The translations under genes were made by a program, and so were the position numbers. The notes under the pieces are model-generated. The model saw only the letters and a list, made by a program, of their open reading frames with translations. It searched no databases and was not told the DNA's origin. Of a stretch of 64,000 nucleotides of DNA, positions 1 to 12,054 are shown in pieces; positions within the stretch are counted from its first letter, which is position 1, and every line of letters begins with the position of its first letter. This DNA comes from Elymus sibiricus. Lineage: Eukaryota; Streptophyta; Magnoliopsida; Poales; Poaceae. The stretch is taken from the NCBI GenBank assembly GCA_039707655.1, contig CM077664.1:121122485-121186484 (forward strand), in the 5' to 3' direction.

Positions 1-2
1 AG

Positions 3-179
3 GATGAGTGCAACAAGAACAAGGATGATTGGCATGAGGCCTGGGTGCGGAGACTGGATGAAGAACACGTCAAGTACGCAGCCAAGGACGCGTACACAAG
101 CTACGAGATGTACAGGTGGATCATTGGCATGAGGAAGTGCCTCCTTCCTGTGGACGACGAGGGATCGAGCCACAAGTAG
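3..179 (+). CDS. 3'-5' exonuclease-like protein, C-terminal end (partial)
   Basis: An open frame enters from the left edge and stops at TAG 177-179. The visible 58 residues include the segments AAKDAYTSYEMYRWI and GMRKCLLP. The block YAAKDAYTSYEMYRW resembles the last conserved motif (Exo III) of plant DnaQ/Werner-like 3'-5' exonuclease proteins, where a Y-x-x-x-D signature ends the domain; here Y and D of KYAAKD fit. The rest of the domain lies outside the window, so catalytic completeness cannot be judged. No intron is seen. The gene sits directly next to CACTA-like subterminal repeats, so it may be a captured or TE-borne copy rather than a free host gene. The family assignment is from memory of the motif and is moderately sure. 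Confidence 0.5.
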   Translation, partial: DECNKNKDDWHEAWVRRLDEEHVKYAAKDAYTSYEMYRWIIGMRKCLLPVDDEGSSHK

Positions 180-399
180 AGCAGTGGCGGCAGCGTTACA
201 AGAAGTAGATGATAGTTTCTCCTAGTTTAGAATGCATGTAATTGTTTATTGAGGTGTGTGCGAATGTTTTGTATAGTGACCTATGTAATTGGATGTTTAA
301 TTTGGTTATATATGTTGTTCTTCTGTAGACAGAGCAAATTACATCGCAGACGGACTAAACTAGGGAACCTGTCGGTGATTATTTCATCAATCACTGACA

Positions 400-889
400 A
401 TTGTATACCAGCAAGCGTTTGCCCACAGCACACATGGCTTATTAGCAGGAATCGTCTGTATTGTTATCGGTCTTCCCACACATTTTTTATTACTGACCTG
501 TTTGCCGCGTATCATACACATCTTGTTAAGTTGAACCGTTTCTGTTGTTTTGGCTCATCGCAAACAATTCATCCGAATGAACTGTATGCCGTCTATCGCA
601 CACGCCTTGATCTGCCTGACCGTTTCTATTGTGTTGGGTAATCGCAAACAGTATCGCACATACCTCGATTTGGCTGACATGACGCAAACAGTTCGTATGG
701 ATCAACTATATGCCACGTATCGCACACGCGTCTCTAATCTGAATCGTGCTTGATGTCTCCACCATCGCACACAGTTCGTCTTATTGGCGACGGTTTTATT
801 ACGACACCGTTTGCGGTTCATGCATCACACACAGTTTGGTCCCAGGGTCTCTGATTCATGTGTCGCGTTAGCGGTCGCCTGCAGTAGTG
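400..889. repeat. Degenerate subterminal-type repeat field (possible CACTA end)
   Basis: Short related motifs recur every 55-70 bp: TATCGCACAC-like at about 594, 652 and 719, ATCGCAAACAGTTC-like at about 566, 641 and 684, and CATCGCACACAGTTC near 764 and 823. Clustered diverged motifs of this kind are typical of CACTA subterminal regions. A possible 3' terminus TAGTG lies at 885-889, whose reverse complement starts CACTACTGCAGG. The matching left end is off the window, so neither TIR nor TSD can be confirmed. ORFs in this stretch are short and unrecognised. Confidence 0.4.
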
Positions 890-1119
890 CACGAAAGAAA
901 AAAAAAGTTCCAAGTGCTTTCCGAGGACCCCTCGAGGACAGCCATCATAGGAACAGATCTGATCCCGGAATAGGAGGTTGTGCTCATACAATTCCTCCAG
1001 GACAACTAGGATATCTTCACCTGAAGGCCCACAAATATGCCCGGTGTTCCCGCGTGCATCGCTGAGCATAGCCTGGACATCCACAAAGATGTGAGGCCGG
1101 TCAAACAGGCTTGATATTT

Positions 1120-1677
1120 TTAATAGTCTCCATGAAGGTATCCGTCTAGATATCCGGAACCCCCTATCTTGCTGATGGATGCGCCGCCGCACTCGCATGT
1201 CTCGGGGCCGTTAGAAAAAAGCTTGACACAAAAATATTTGCGCCAAAGCCCAATGTGCGGCGCGTAGCCAAGAAAAGCCACACGCACTGTGACAAAACAC
1301 ACAATGTGCAGGATGGCATTCGGGGCAAGATGATGGATTTGGAGGCCGTACAGGTGGAGAAGGTCCCCGAGGAAGGGGTCGACTGAGAAACCAAGGCCTC
1401 GAACAAGGTGGGCGACAAAACGTATCCGTTCGTTGTCGACTTTGCAAGGCTGGGGGATCATGATGGACCAAGAATTGTCATCCCTGGTGATGAGTGGGGA
1501 GCGAGAGCGGCGGCACGAACCAGTGCCAGCTGTGGTCAGCCGATCCGACTGAGCCTGGACCACGGTGGAGGGCTTCCACATTCCCTTTGTTAAGGAGGGA
1601 GCCATATGTTCTGCCACCGACTTCTTCTCAGCAGCGATTGCCTTCCCTCCCTTGCGCTGTTTCCTATCTCTGGCCAT
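1120..1677 (-). CDS. Antisense accessory ORF of Gypsy element (putative gypsy-type transposon domain)
   Basis: A 185-residue ORF begins with a basic stretch (MARDRKQRKGGKAIAAEKK). Its middle part, including GLGFSVDPFLGDLLHLYGL and ILHIVCFVTVRVAFLG, followed by GLW, resembles the plant 'putative gypsy type transposon' family (Pfam PF04195). That family is known as the antisense accessory protein of Tat-lineage elements, and a nuclear location has been reported for the Grande homologue. The basic N-terminus here would fit a nuclear protein. A TATA box 140 bp upstream and a pyrimidine-rich leader support transcription on the minus strand. The C-terminal half of the usual domain is missing or frameshifted: reading continues only in another frame (818-1198). 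Probably decayed. Confidence 0.5.
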   Translation of the reverse strand: MARDRKQRKGGKAIAAEKKSVAEHMAPSLTKGMWKPSTVVQAQSDRLTTAGTGSCRRSRSPLITRDDNSWSIMIPQPCKVDNERIRFVAHLVRGLGFSVDPFLGDLLHLYGLQIHHLAPNAILHIVCFVTVRVAFLGYAPHIGLWRKYFCVKLFSNGPETCECGGASISKIGGSGYLDGYLHGDY

Positions 1678-1814
1678 GGTGTCGAAAGTAGCTGCGGGTT
1701 CAATGGCATTTTTTTTGGGTGAGGTTCTTAGGACAATGGAGAAGCTCTAGGCATGAGGAGGAAGAAGGCTAGGGGAAGGAAAGCATAAAACTTTTCTCCC
1801 GGTTCGCCCCTCCC

Positions 1815-1822
1815 TTTTTATA
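1815..1822 (-). promoter_or_regulatory. TATA box of the antisense accessory ORF
   Basis: On the minus strand the sequence reads CCGCCTATAAAAAGGGA. It lies about 140 bp upstream of the ATG at 1677, in a position suited to a 5' leader of roughly 110 bases. It points against the LTR transcription direction. Confidence 0.5.
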
Positions 1823-2367
1823 GGCGGGGTAGAAACAAAACAGCGACAGGATAACATTGCCATGTGGTAGTAAATCCTTTCCTTCCCCCATGTTTATGCA
1901 TTAATTGTGCATGGGAATCAAAGGGACAGCAAATTAATCGTTGGCGGCTTCGATACACACGATCTCACTTGATGGGACGTGACCTTGGTGGGGCCCGCAC
2001 CACGTTCACATGTTGCATTGCCTATCAAGGCAAGGATGCCACTTGGCTAGGTGGGCCCATGGATAAGACCGGTCTATATTGTCACGACTAGACCGGGTTA
2101 CCATCACCCTAGAGTGCCAGAATACTTCGCGCCCACGGACCAGCTGTGCGGAAACCTTTTCGACAAGCAGCTCGGATAAAATTCTGATGGCACTCATCTA
2201 AACCGAGGTGGTTCAAAGCACCTTGGGTGTAGCTTGGCATGGAACTTCGGACCAGGAAAAGGATGCTTTCATTGAACTAGTTTCAAGACCGGCGTTTGAA
2301 AATGAAGAGTAGTTCGGATGAGCCGAGGTCCGGCTAGACTTGAAGACGGTTCAGGAGTTGCTGATGG

Positions 2368-2814
2368 TGTCCCGGCTAGGGGGCCTCTCGCCACGTTGAC
2401 TCCCGGACTAGTGCGCTGGGCCGGGGATCCCATGTCGGTTCAGTCTTGGGCCACTTCGGGCAGCCCAAGATGATTACAAGGAAGATCCAGAAGACTTGAT
2501 GTATACTCCAAGATGATGGGTCCATAGAGGATCATGTCTCCTCATGCGTAGCCGACTAGGATCTTGTTACCCTAGAACCCCCCAGTGCCTATATAAACTG
2601 AGGGGCAGGCTCATAGAAACACATTACAATCTCATGGTAGACAACGTGCTTTGTACACCCCAACACAATAATACAATCAGAGCAGGACGTAGGGCGTTAT
2701 CTCTTTGGAGTTCCCGGACCTAGGTAAAAACCTTATGTCCCTGTTACCATCGTTCCAAGGCGCCTAGATTAGGATCCCTATATACCTCGAGATCTGCCGG
2801 ATTTAGCTCTGTCA
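2368..2814 (+). repeat. 3' LTR of the Tat-like Gypsy element
   Basis: The LTR runs from TGTCCCGGCTAGGGGGCC to a CA end at 2814 (GCTCTGTCA). The internal side ends in GAAGACGGTTCAGGAGTTGC, the usual polypurine-rich stretch before this LTR type. A core promoter is visible: TATAAA at 2592-2597, then a leader. Length is about 447 bp. No 5-bp duplication was found (GATGG left, TGTGC right), consistent with a truncated element. Confidence 0.6.
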
Positions 2815-4459
2815 TGTGCTACCCCAACACCACATCCACATCGCGGCACAATCCCTATCACCGTTCGTTGGACTGTGTCTTCCTCTGGTACCCACCTGAT
2901 CACCGCAGGTATCGCTACTACAACCCGGTGTCTCGACACGTCCTCACCTCGCACCATGTTCTCTTTGATGAACTCACCTTCCTGCTCGCCGCACCTCGCC
3001 TGCCCGATGCCCCAGCATCGCCACAACCCTACTATGTGCCTATTTCTGTGTAGGCTCCCGTCGTTGGGACCTCCATGCCTGCAGCTCAGAACGCACCTCC
3101 TGTGTCACCTACCGGATCGGTCGCTCCCCACAATAGCTCTGGCTCTCCTTCAGGCTGGTCTCACTACGACTCGTTGAGTGCACCCCATCTTGGGTCAATC
3201 TGCACCGACGGATCGCCATCGAGCGGCTCCTATTCAAATCACACGCTCGCGCGCTCACCAGACTCGAGCGGCGCCAATGGATCTTCATCACATGGCTCGT
3301 CAGGAACCCCCTGTGTCATGCCACATCTTAGTACAAATGACGTGATCACCCCGACTTCGGCTGCTTCCCTTGCTCCGTCCTCCTCCGCCTGATCGCCAGA
3401 TCATAACGCGTGCATGTGCTGGTGTGTTCCACCCTAACCGGTGGTACGACGACGACTATGTTTGCATCCCCTCCACCACTCTCTCTCACCGGACGTCTCT
3501 CCCATCCCATGCCCGGTGCCTGGCACTCTCCACGACCCCAACAAGACTGATGCCATGCACATGAGTGCGCCGCCCTCGTCGGCAACCGCACTTGGGAGAT
3601 TGTTCCCCAGCCTCCACGCGTAACCGTTATCACTAGAAAGTGGATTTTTCAGCACAAGACACATGCAAATGATTCTCTGGAGTGATACAAAGCGCAGTGG
3701 GTTGTGCGCGGCTTCAACCAATGTGCTGGCCTTGACTATGGCAAGACATTTTCCCTAGTGGTGAAACCTGCCACCATCCACATCGTCCTCACCCTTGTTG
3801 CCTCCTGACGGTGGCCAGTTCACCAGCTGGATGTCAAAAACGCGTTCCTCAATGGAACGCTATAGGAGGAGGTCTACTGCTTACAACCCGCCAGCTTTGC
3901 GATACCATCAAGCCAAACCATGTGTGTTGCCTCACCAAATCGCTATACAGCTTAAAACAGGTGCCCCGTGCGAGGTTTTTCCATTTCACCGGCTTCCTCG
4001 CCACCCTTGGGTTCATGACAACTCGCTCTTCATGTTCACTTGTGGGGCCGATGTCGCGTACCTTCTGCTCTACATGGATGTTATCATCCTCACGGCCTCC
4101 TCTGATGAGCTTCTTCGCCGCATCGTCACCCGGCTAACCGACGAGTTCGCCATGAAGGACCTGGGTGACCTCCACTTCTTCCTCAGCATCCGCATCATGC
4201 GCTCGGCGACCGGTTTCTTCCTCTCCCAAGAGAAATAATATGCGGAGGACGTCCTCGAATGAGCAGCATGGAAAACTGCAAGACAGCTCCGACACCGGTG
4301 GACACCAAGGCCAAGCTTCCCTCCGCCGTCAGGCCGCGTGTCGCCAACCCCACCTCCTACTGCAGCCTCGCCGGTGCATTGCAGTACCTCACCATCACTC
4401 GCCTGGAGCTCTCCTATGCCGTCCAACAGATATGTCTCCACATGCATGATTCACGTGAA
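2815..4459 (+). pseudogene. Copia pol remnant, left piece (integrase C-terminus to RT)
   Basis: Reading across several frameshifts gives Copia landmarks in order. Near 2835-2990 the integrase C-terminal segment reads LDCVFLWYPPDHRRYRYYNP. Near 3640-3850 the start of RT includes WVVRGFNQ and LDVKNAFLNGTL. At 4000-4240 come LLLYMDVIILTASS and EFAMKDLGDLHFFL. The RT active-site YVDD has decayed to YMDV, and in-frame stops occur near 3683, 3809 and 3867. The style resembles Hopscotch/Retrofit-type Copia. The piece breaks off at 4459 and continues at 17239, separated by nested insertions. Non-functional. Confidence 0.85.
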
Positions 4460-5393
4460 TGATACCTTGCTATTTGAGATAGGCGTTGGGATTTCCCCGA
4501 AGAGGAAGGGTGAAGTAGTATAGTAGCAGAAAGTATTTCCCTCAGTAAAGAACCAAGGTTTATCGAACCAATAGGAGATTCACACAAACAAAGATCAACA
4601 GCACCTGTGCACACACAAACAAAATACTTGCACCCAACGCGGGCAAGAGGGTTGTCAATCCCCTTGTACTTGTTAATTGCGAGGATTAATTCTGATAGTG
4701 GTAGATATATAAATTGCAAAACTAAATAAAAGTAAATAAATTGCAGCAACGTATTTAGGGTTTTAGTATATGATGAGAATGGACCCCGGGGGCCATAGCT
4801 TTCACTAGAGGCATCTCCCTCAATAACATAGCAACAGTGGGTACACAAATTACTGTTGGGCAATTGATAGAATAGTGCATAGTTATGATGTTATTCATGG
4901 CATGATCAGTAGATAGGCATTACGTCCGTGACAAGTAGACCGAAACGATTCTGCATCTACTACTATTACTCCACTTCAAGAGCGCTTTTATGCTTACCTC
5001 TCTACGTATTAAGTTCATGACAAACAGAGTAATGCATGAAGCATGATGACATAATGTAGACAGAATAAAACCAATCAATATGATCAAACCCCGTCGTTTT
5101 ATCCTTAGTAGCAACAATACAAACGTGCATTGCTACCCCTTCTGTCACGAGGTGAGGACACCGCAAGATTGAACCTACCACAAAGCGCCTCTCCCACTAA
5201 AGATAAATCAATCTAGTTGGCAAACTAAACGGATAGATCGGAGAGAAATACAAAGCTATAACAATCACACATAATAAAGTTCAGAAATAATGCAATTACT
5301 TTCAATGAACAATCTGATCATAAACCCACAATTCATCGGATCCCACAAACACACCACAAAAGATTACATCGAATCGATCTCCGAAGAGAACAT

Positions 5394-7086
5394 TGTTGGA
5401 AATATGCCCTAGAGGCAATAATAAATTGGTTATTATCATTTTTCCTTGTTCATGATAAATGTGTATTATTCATGCTAGAATTGTATTGACCGGAAACTTA
5501 AATACATGTGTGAATACATAAACAACACCGTGTCCCTAGTAGGCCTCTACTAGACTAGCTCCTTGATCAAAGATGGTTAAGGTTTCCTAACCATAGACAT
5601 TAGTTGTCATTTGATAACGGGATCACATCATTAGGAGAATGATGTGATGGATAGACCGAACCGTAAGCTTAGCATCAGATCGTATCACTTAGTTTATTTA
5701 CAACAGCTTTCTTCGTGTCAAGTATCAGTTCCTCAGACCATGAGATCATGTCACTCCCGGATACCGGAGGAATACCTTATGTGCTATCAAACGTCACTTC
5801 GTAACTGGGTGATCATAAAGGTGCTCTACAGGTATCTCCGAAGGTGTTTGTTGGGTTGCATGGATCGGGACTGGGATTTGTAGCTCCGTGTGACAGAGAT
5901 TTATCTCTGGGCCCTCTCGGTAATACAACATCACAAGAAGCTTCATGTGACTAATGAGTTTAGTCACGGGGATCTTGTATTACCGAACGAGTAAAGAGAC
6001 TTGCCGGTAACGAGATTGAACTAGGTATGGAGATACCGACGATCGAATCTCGGGCAAGTAACATATCGCCGAACAAAGGGAATTGCATACGGGATTAACT
6101 GAATCCCTGACATCGTGGTTCAAACGATAAAGATCTTCATGGAATATGTAGGAACCAATATGGGCATTCAGGTTCCGCTATTGATTATTGATCGGAGAGG
6201 AGTCTCGGTCATCTCTGCATGTTCCCAAACCCATAGGGTCGCACGCTTAACGTTCGGTAGCGCTACGGTAGTAATGCGATGTTAATATGGTGAAGTACGA
6301 AGGTTGTTCGGAGTCCCAGATGGGATCTGGGACATCACGAGCAGCTCCGGAATGGTCCGGAGGTAAAGATTTATATATGGGAAGTCATATTTTGGGTTCC
6401 CGAAAAAGTTTGGTTTTTTCGGTATTGTACCAGGAAGGTTCTAGAAGGTTCCGTAGTGGGGCCCACCTGCATGGGGGGACCCACATGGACGTGGGTAGTG
6501 GGGCAAGGCCCCACAACCCCTGGTCTAGGCGCACCAAGATCCCCCTTTACAAGTAATAGGATCATATCCCGAAGGGATAAGATCAAGATCCCTAAAAAGG
6601 GGGATAGCGATCGGTGGGGAAAGGAAAGGAGAGATTTCCTTCCTCCCTCTTGGCCAACGACCCTAGGGACTTGGAGGGCAAGCCACCAGCCCCTCCACCC
6701 CTATATATAGTGGGGAGGCACATGGGGAGCTGCACCCTTCCACCCTTGCCCGTCTCCCTCCGTTACACCTCCTCCACCTCGCGCAGACGCTTGGCGAAGC
6801 CCTGCTGCAGTTCCGCTGCTGCCACCACCACCACGCCGTCGTGTTGGTTCAGATCTCCTCTACCTCCTCTCCCTCGCTTGCTAGATCAAGAACGAGAGGA
6901 CGCCACTGAGCCGCACGTGTGCTAAACTCGGAGGTGTTGTCCGTTTGGCACTAGATCGGTTGGATCGTGATTGGATCGCGAAGAGTACGACTACATCGAC
7001 CGCGTTTTATACGCTTTCGCTTTCGGTCTACAAGGGTACATAGACACGCTCCCCTCTCGTTGCCATGCATCTCCTAGATTAGATCT
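5394..7086 (+). repeat. 5' LTR of the WIS/Angela-type element (3' end deleted)
   Basis: It matches the 3' LTR from TGTTGGAAATATGCCC to AGATCT at 7081-7086. The last 47 bp present in the 3' LTR (13740-13786) are absent, and the primer binding site that should follow is also missing, so one deletion removed the LTR end, the PBS and part of the leader. A TATA box (TATATATA, 6702-6709) sits in a GC-rich promoter context. Confidence 0.9.
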
Positions 7087-8049
7087 AGATAAGAACGGTT
7101 CTTATAGTTTGCCCTAGCAGCCACATAAAATTTGCAAGAACAAAGTAGAGGACGTCTAACTTGTTTTTGCAGGGCATGTTGTGATGTGGTATGGCCAAAA
7201 TGTGATTTGATATATGTTGATGTATGAGATGATCATGTTTTATAATAGGTTCATGACTTGCATGTCGAAGAGTACGGCAACCGGCAGGAGCCATAGGGTT
7301 GTCTTTAATTTATTGTATGACATGCGCGTCAATCATTAAACGCCATGTAATTGCTTTACTTTATCGCTATGAGTTAGCAATAGTCGTAGAAGCAATAGTT
7401 GGCGGAGACAACCATGTGACGATACGATGATGGAGATCATGCTGTCATGCTGGTGACGGCGGAGATCATGCTGGTGCTTTGGAGAAGGAGATCAAAAGCA
7501 CGAGATAATAATGGCCATATCATGTCACATATCGATTGCATGTGATGTTTATCTTTTGATGCGTCTTATTTTGCTTAGGATGACGGTAGCATTATAAGAT
7601 GATCCCTTCACTTAATTTGAAGATAAAAGGTGTTCTCCCTAAGTATGCACCGTTGCAAAAGTTCGTCGTTTCAAAGCACCTCCTGATGATCGGGTGTGAT
7701 AGACTGTACGTTCGCATACAACGGGTGTAAGCCAGCTTTACACATGCGGAATACTTGGGTTAAACTTGATGAGCCTAGCATGTACAGACATGGCCTCGGA
7801 ACACGGAGGACTGAAAGGTCGAACATGAGTCATATATATAGTAGATATGATCAACATGGAGATGTTCACCATTGATGACTACCCCATCTCACGTGATGAT
7901 CGGACATGGATTAGTTGATTTGGATCATGTAACACTTAGCCAACTTGAGGGATGTTGATTTAAGTAGGAGTTCACTAGTAATTTGATTAACTGAACTAAT
8001 TATCATGAACTTAGTCTAAAAAGTCTTTGCAAATTTATGTTGTAGATCA
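7087..8049 (+). other. Untranslated leader of the WIS/Angela-type element
   Basis: This is non-coding sequence between the truncated 5' LTR and the gag start codon, of the type usual for this family. No ORF of note and no primer binding site are found; the PBS was lost with the LTR end. Confidence 0.7.
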
Positions 8050-11000
8050 ATGGCTCGCGCTGTAGCTCCCCTGAATTTTAATGTGTTCCTAGAGAAAGCT
8101 AAGTTGAAAGATGATGGAAGCAACTATGCGGACTGGGTTCATAATCTGAGGATTATCCTCACTACTCCACAGAAGGCTTATGTCCTTGATGCACCGCTAG
8201 GTGTGCCACCCGCTCCCGCCAATGTAGATACTATGAACGTCTGGCAGGCAAGAAATGATGACTACTCGATAGCTCAGTGCGCCATGCTTTACGGCTTAGA
8301 ACCGGGGCTCCAAAGACGTTTTGAGCACCACGGGGCATATGAGATGTTCCAGGAGCTGAAATTGGTATTTCAGGCTCACGCCCGGGTCGAGAGGTATGAA
8401 GCCTCTGACAAGTTCTTTAGCTGCAAGATGGAGGAGAACAACTCCGTTAGTGAGCACGCACTCAAGATGTCTGGGTACTTCAACCGCTTGAATCAGTTGG
8501 GAGTTAATCTTCCGAATGAAGTAGCGATTGACAAAGTTCTTCAGTCACTGCCACCAAGCTACAAAGGCTAGGTGATGAACTATAATATGGAAGGGATGGA
8601 GAAGACGATCCCTGAGCTATTCGCGATGCTTAAGGCCGCGGAGGTAGAAATCAAGAAAGCGCATCAAGTGTTGATGGTCAAAAAGACCACTAGTTTCAAG
8701 AAAGGCAAGGGAAAGAAGGGAAACTTCAAGAAGAATGGCAAGCCAGTTGCCGCTCCAGTGAAGAAACCCAAGGCTGGACCCAAACCTGAGACTGAGTGCT
8801 CCTATTGCAAGGGGAATGGCCACTGGAAGCGGAACTGCCCCAAGTACTTGGCAGATAAGAAGGCTGGCAACGTCAACAAAGGTATATTTGATATACATGT
8901 TATTGATGTGTACCTTACTAGTGCTCGTAGTAGCGCCTGGGTATTTGATACTAGTTCAGTTGCTTATATTTGTAACTCGAAACAGGAGTTGCGGAATAAA
9001 CGGAGACTAGCTAAGGATGAGGTGACGATGCGCGTTGGAAATGGTTCCAAGATTGATGTGATCGCCGTCGGCACACTTCCTCTACGTCTACCTTCAGGGT
9101 TAGTTTTAAACCTGAATAATTGTTATTTGGTGCATGCGTTAAGCATGAACATTATATCTGGATCTTGTTTATTGCGAGATGGTTATTCATTTATGTCAGA
9201 GAATAATGGTTGTTATATTTATATGAATAATATCTTTTATGGTCATGCACCCAATGTGAATGGTTTATTCTTGTTGAATCTCGATCGTAGTGATACACAT
9301 GTTCATAATATTGATGCCAAAAGATGCAAAGTTAATGATGATAGTACCACATACTTGTGGCACTGCCGCTTAGGTCATATTGGTGTAAAGCGCATGAAGA
9401 AACTCCATGCTGATGGACTTTTGGAATCACTTGATAATGAATCATTTGAAACATGTGAACCATGCCTCATGGGCAAGATGACTAAAACTCCGTTTTCTGG
9501 CACAATGGAGAGGGCAAGTGACTTGTTGAAAATAATACATACCGATGTATGCGGTCCGATGAGTATTGAAGCACGCGGTGGATATCGTTATTTCCTGAGC
9601 TTCACAGATGATTTAAGTAGATATGGGTATATTCACTTAATGAAGCACAAGTCTGAAACTTTTGAAAAGTTCAAACAGTTCCAGAGTGAAGTGGAGAATC
9701 ATCGTAACAAGAAGATAAAATTCTTACGATCTGATCGTGGAGGAGAATATTTGAGTTACGAGTTTGGTATGCATTTAAGACAATGTGGAATTGTTTCACA
9801 GCTCACGCCACCTAGAACACCACAGCGTAATGGTGTGTCCGAACGTCGTAATCATACTTTATTGGATATGGTGCGTTCTATGATGTCTCTTACCGATTTG
9901 CCACTATCGTTTTGGGGTTATGCATTAGAGACAGTCGCATTCACTTTAAACAGGACACCGTCTAAATCCGTTGAGATGACACCGTATGAATTATGGTTTG
10001 GCAAGAAACCTAAGCTGTCGTTTCTTAAAGTTTGGGGATGCGACGCTTATGTCAAGAGGCTTCAGCCTGATAAGCTCGAACCCAAAGCGAAGACATGCGT
10101 CTTCATAAGATACCCTAAAGAGACCATTGGGTACCTTCTATCACAGATCTGAGGGCAAGATCTTTGTTGCCAAGAATGGGTCCTTTCTAGAGAAGGAGTT
10201 TCTCTCGAAAGAAGTGAGTGGGAGGAAAGTAGAGCTTGATGAGGTAATCGTACCTCCTCTCAAATTGGAAAGTAGCACGTCACAGAAAGAAGTTTCCGTG
10301 ATGTCTGCACCAGCCGGAGAGGAAGCTAATGATGATGATCATGAAACTTCGGATCAAGTTACTATTGAACCTCATAGGTCGACCAGGGTACGTTCCGCAC
10401 CAGAGTGGTACGGTAATCCCGTCCTGGAAGTCATGTTGTTAGACAACGACGAACCTATGAACTATGAAGAAGCAATGATGAGCCCGGATTCCGACAAATG
10501 GCTTGAGGCCATGAAATCCGAGATAGGATCCATGTATGAAAACAAAGTATGGACTTTGGTGGACTTGCCCGATGACCGGCAAGCCATTGAGAACAAATGG
10601 ATTTTTAAGAAGACAGACGCTGATGGTAATATCACCGTCTGTAAAGCTCGACTTGTCGCAATGGGTTTTCAACAAGTTCAAGGGGTTGACTACGATGAGA
10701 CTTTCTCATCCGTAGCGATGCTTAAGTCTGTTAGAATTATGTTAGCAATTGCCGCATATTTCGATTATGAAATCTGGTAGATGGACGTCAAAACAGCGTT
10801 CCTTAACGGGTTTCTTAAGGAAGAGTTGTATATGATGCAACCGGAAGGTTTTGTCAATCCTAAAGGTGCTAACAAAGTATGCAAGCTCCAGCGATCTATC
10901 TATGGACTGGTGCAAGCATCTCGGAGTTGGAATATACGCTTTGATGAGGTGATCAAAGCTTTTGGTTTTATACAAACTTACGGAGAAGCTTGTATTTACA

Positions 11001-12021
11001 AGAAAGTGAGTGGGAGCTCTATAGCTTTTCTAATATTATATGTGGATGACATATTGTTGATTGGAAATGATATAGAATTTCTGGAAAGCATAAAAGGTTA
11101 TTTGAATAAGACTTTTTCAATGAAAGACCTGGGTGAAGCTGCTTACATATTGGGCATTAAAATCTACAGAGATAGATCAAGACGCCTAATAGGACTTTCA
11201 CAAAGCACATACCTTGACAAGATTTTGAAGAAGTTCAAAATGGACCGGTTAAAGAAGGGGTTTTGCCTGTGTTGCAAGGTGTGAAGTTGAGTAAGACTCA
11301 AAGCCCGACCATGGCAGAAGAAAGAGAAAATATGAAAGTCATCCCCTATTCCTCAGCCATAGGCTCTATAATGTATGCCATGCTGTGTACCAGACCTGAT
11401 GTGTGCCTTGCCATAAGTCTGGCAGGGCGGTACCAAAGTGATCCAGGATTAGATCACTAGACAGCGGTCAAAAATATCCTTAAGTACCTAAAGAGGACTA
11501 AGGACATGTTTCTCGTTTATGGAGGTGACGAAGAGCTCGCCGTAAAGGGTTACGTGGATGCTAGCTTCGACACAGATCCGGATGACTCGAAATGCCAAAC
11601 CGGATATGTATTTATATTGAATGGTGGAGCAGTCAGTTGGTGCAGTTCCAAGCAAAGCATCGTAGCGGGATCTACATGTGAAGCGGAATATATAGCTGCT
11701 TCGGAAGCAGCGCAAGAAGGAGTCTGGATGAAGGAGCTCATATCCGATCTAGGAGTAATACCTAGTGCACCGGATCCAATGACTATCTTTTGTGACAATA
11801 CTGGTGCTATTGCCATTGCCAAGGAGCCCAGGTTTCACAAGAAGACCAAGCACATCAAACACCGCTTCAACTCCATCCGTGATTACATCAAGGAGGGAGA
11901 CATAGAACTTTGCAAAATACATATGGATTTGAATGTGACAGACCCGTTGACTAAACCTCTTCCACGAGCAAAACATGATCAGCACCAAGACTCCATGGGT
12001 GTTAGATTCATTACGATGTAA
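8050..12021 (+). pseudogene. gag-pol of WIS/Angela-type Copia element (disrupted)
   Basis: The order is gag, protease, integrase, RT, RNase H, as in Copia. Gag starts at ATG 8050 (MARAVAPLNFNVFLEKAKL). A zinc knuckle CSYCKGNGHWKRNC lies in the second segment (8572-10152, C76/C79/H84/C89). The protease motif reads DTS instead of DTG (residues 126-128). Integrase keeps H264/H269, C295/C298 and D325, D388, E424. RT keeps YVDD, and RNase H ends with PLTKPLPRAKHDQH. Lesions are a TAG at 8569-8571, a frameshift near 10127-10152, a TAG at 10778-10780 just before MDVKTAFLNG, a frameshift near 11263-11284 and a TAG at 11458-11460. It cannot make an active polyprotein. It could move only with trans-acting help, and the missing PBS makes even that unlikely. 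Confidence 0.95.
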
Positions 12022-12042
12022 ACTAGATTATTGACTCTAGTG

Positions 12043-12054
12043 CAAGTGGGAGAC
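12043..12054 (+). other. Polypurine tract of the WIS/Angela-type element
   Basis: CAAGTGGGAGAC lies directly before the TGTTGG start of the 3' LTR, where plus-strand DNA synthesis would be primed. Confidence 0.75.

Larger units (their letters stand above)
890..2814 (+). mobile_element. 3' part of a Gypsy LTR retrotransposon (Tat/RIRE2-like), truncated
   Basis: The right end is an LTR (2368-2814) preceded by an internal region that carries an ORF on the opposite strand with its own TATA box. An antisense accessory gene between pol and the 3' LTR is a known trait of Tat-lineage Gypsy elements such as Grande and RIRE2. No gag, protease, RT or integrase remains, so this is a 5'-truncated remnant. 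The left limit is approximate: it is where the CACTA-like repeats stop. Confidence 0.55.

Noticed and set aside
249..753. Short ORFs in the CACTA-like repeat field
   Set aside because: They follow the repeat motifs and show no domain.
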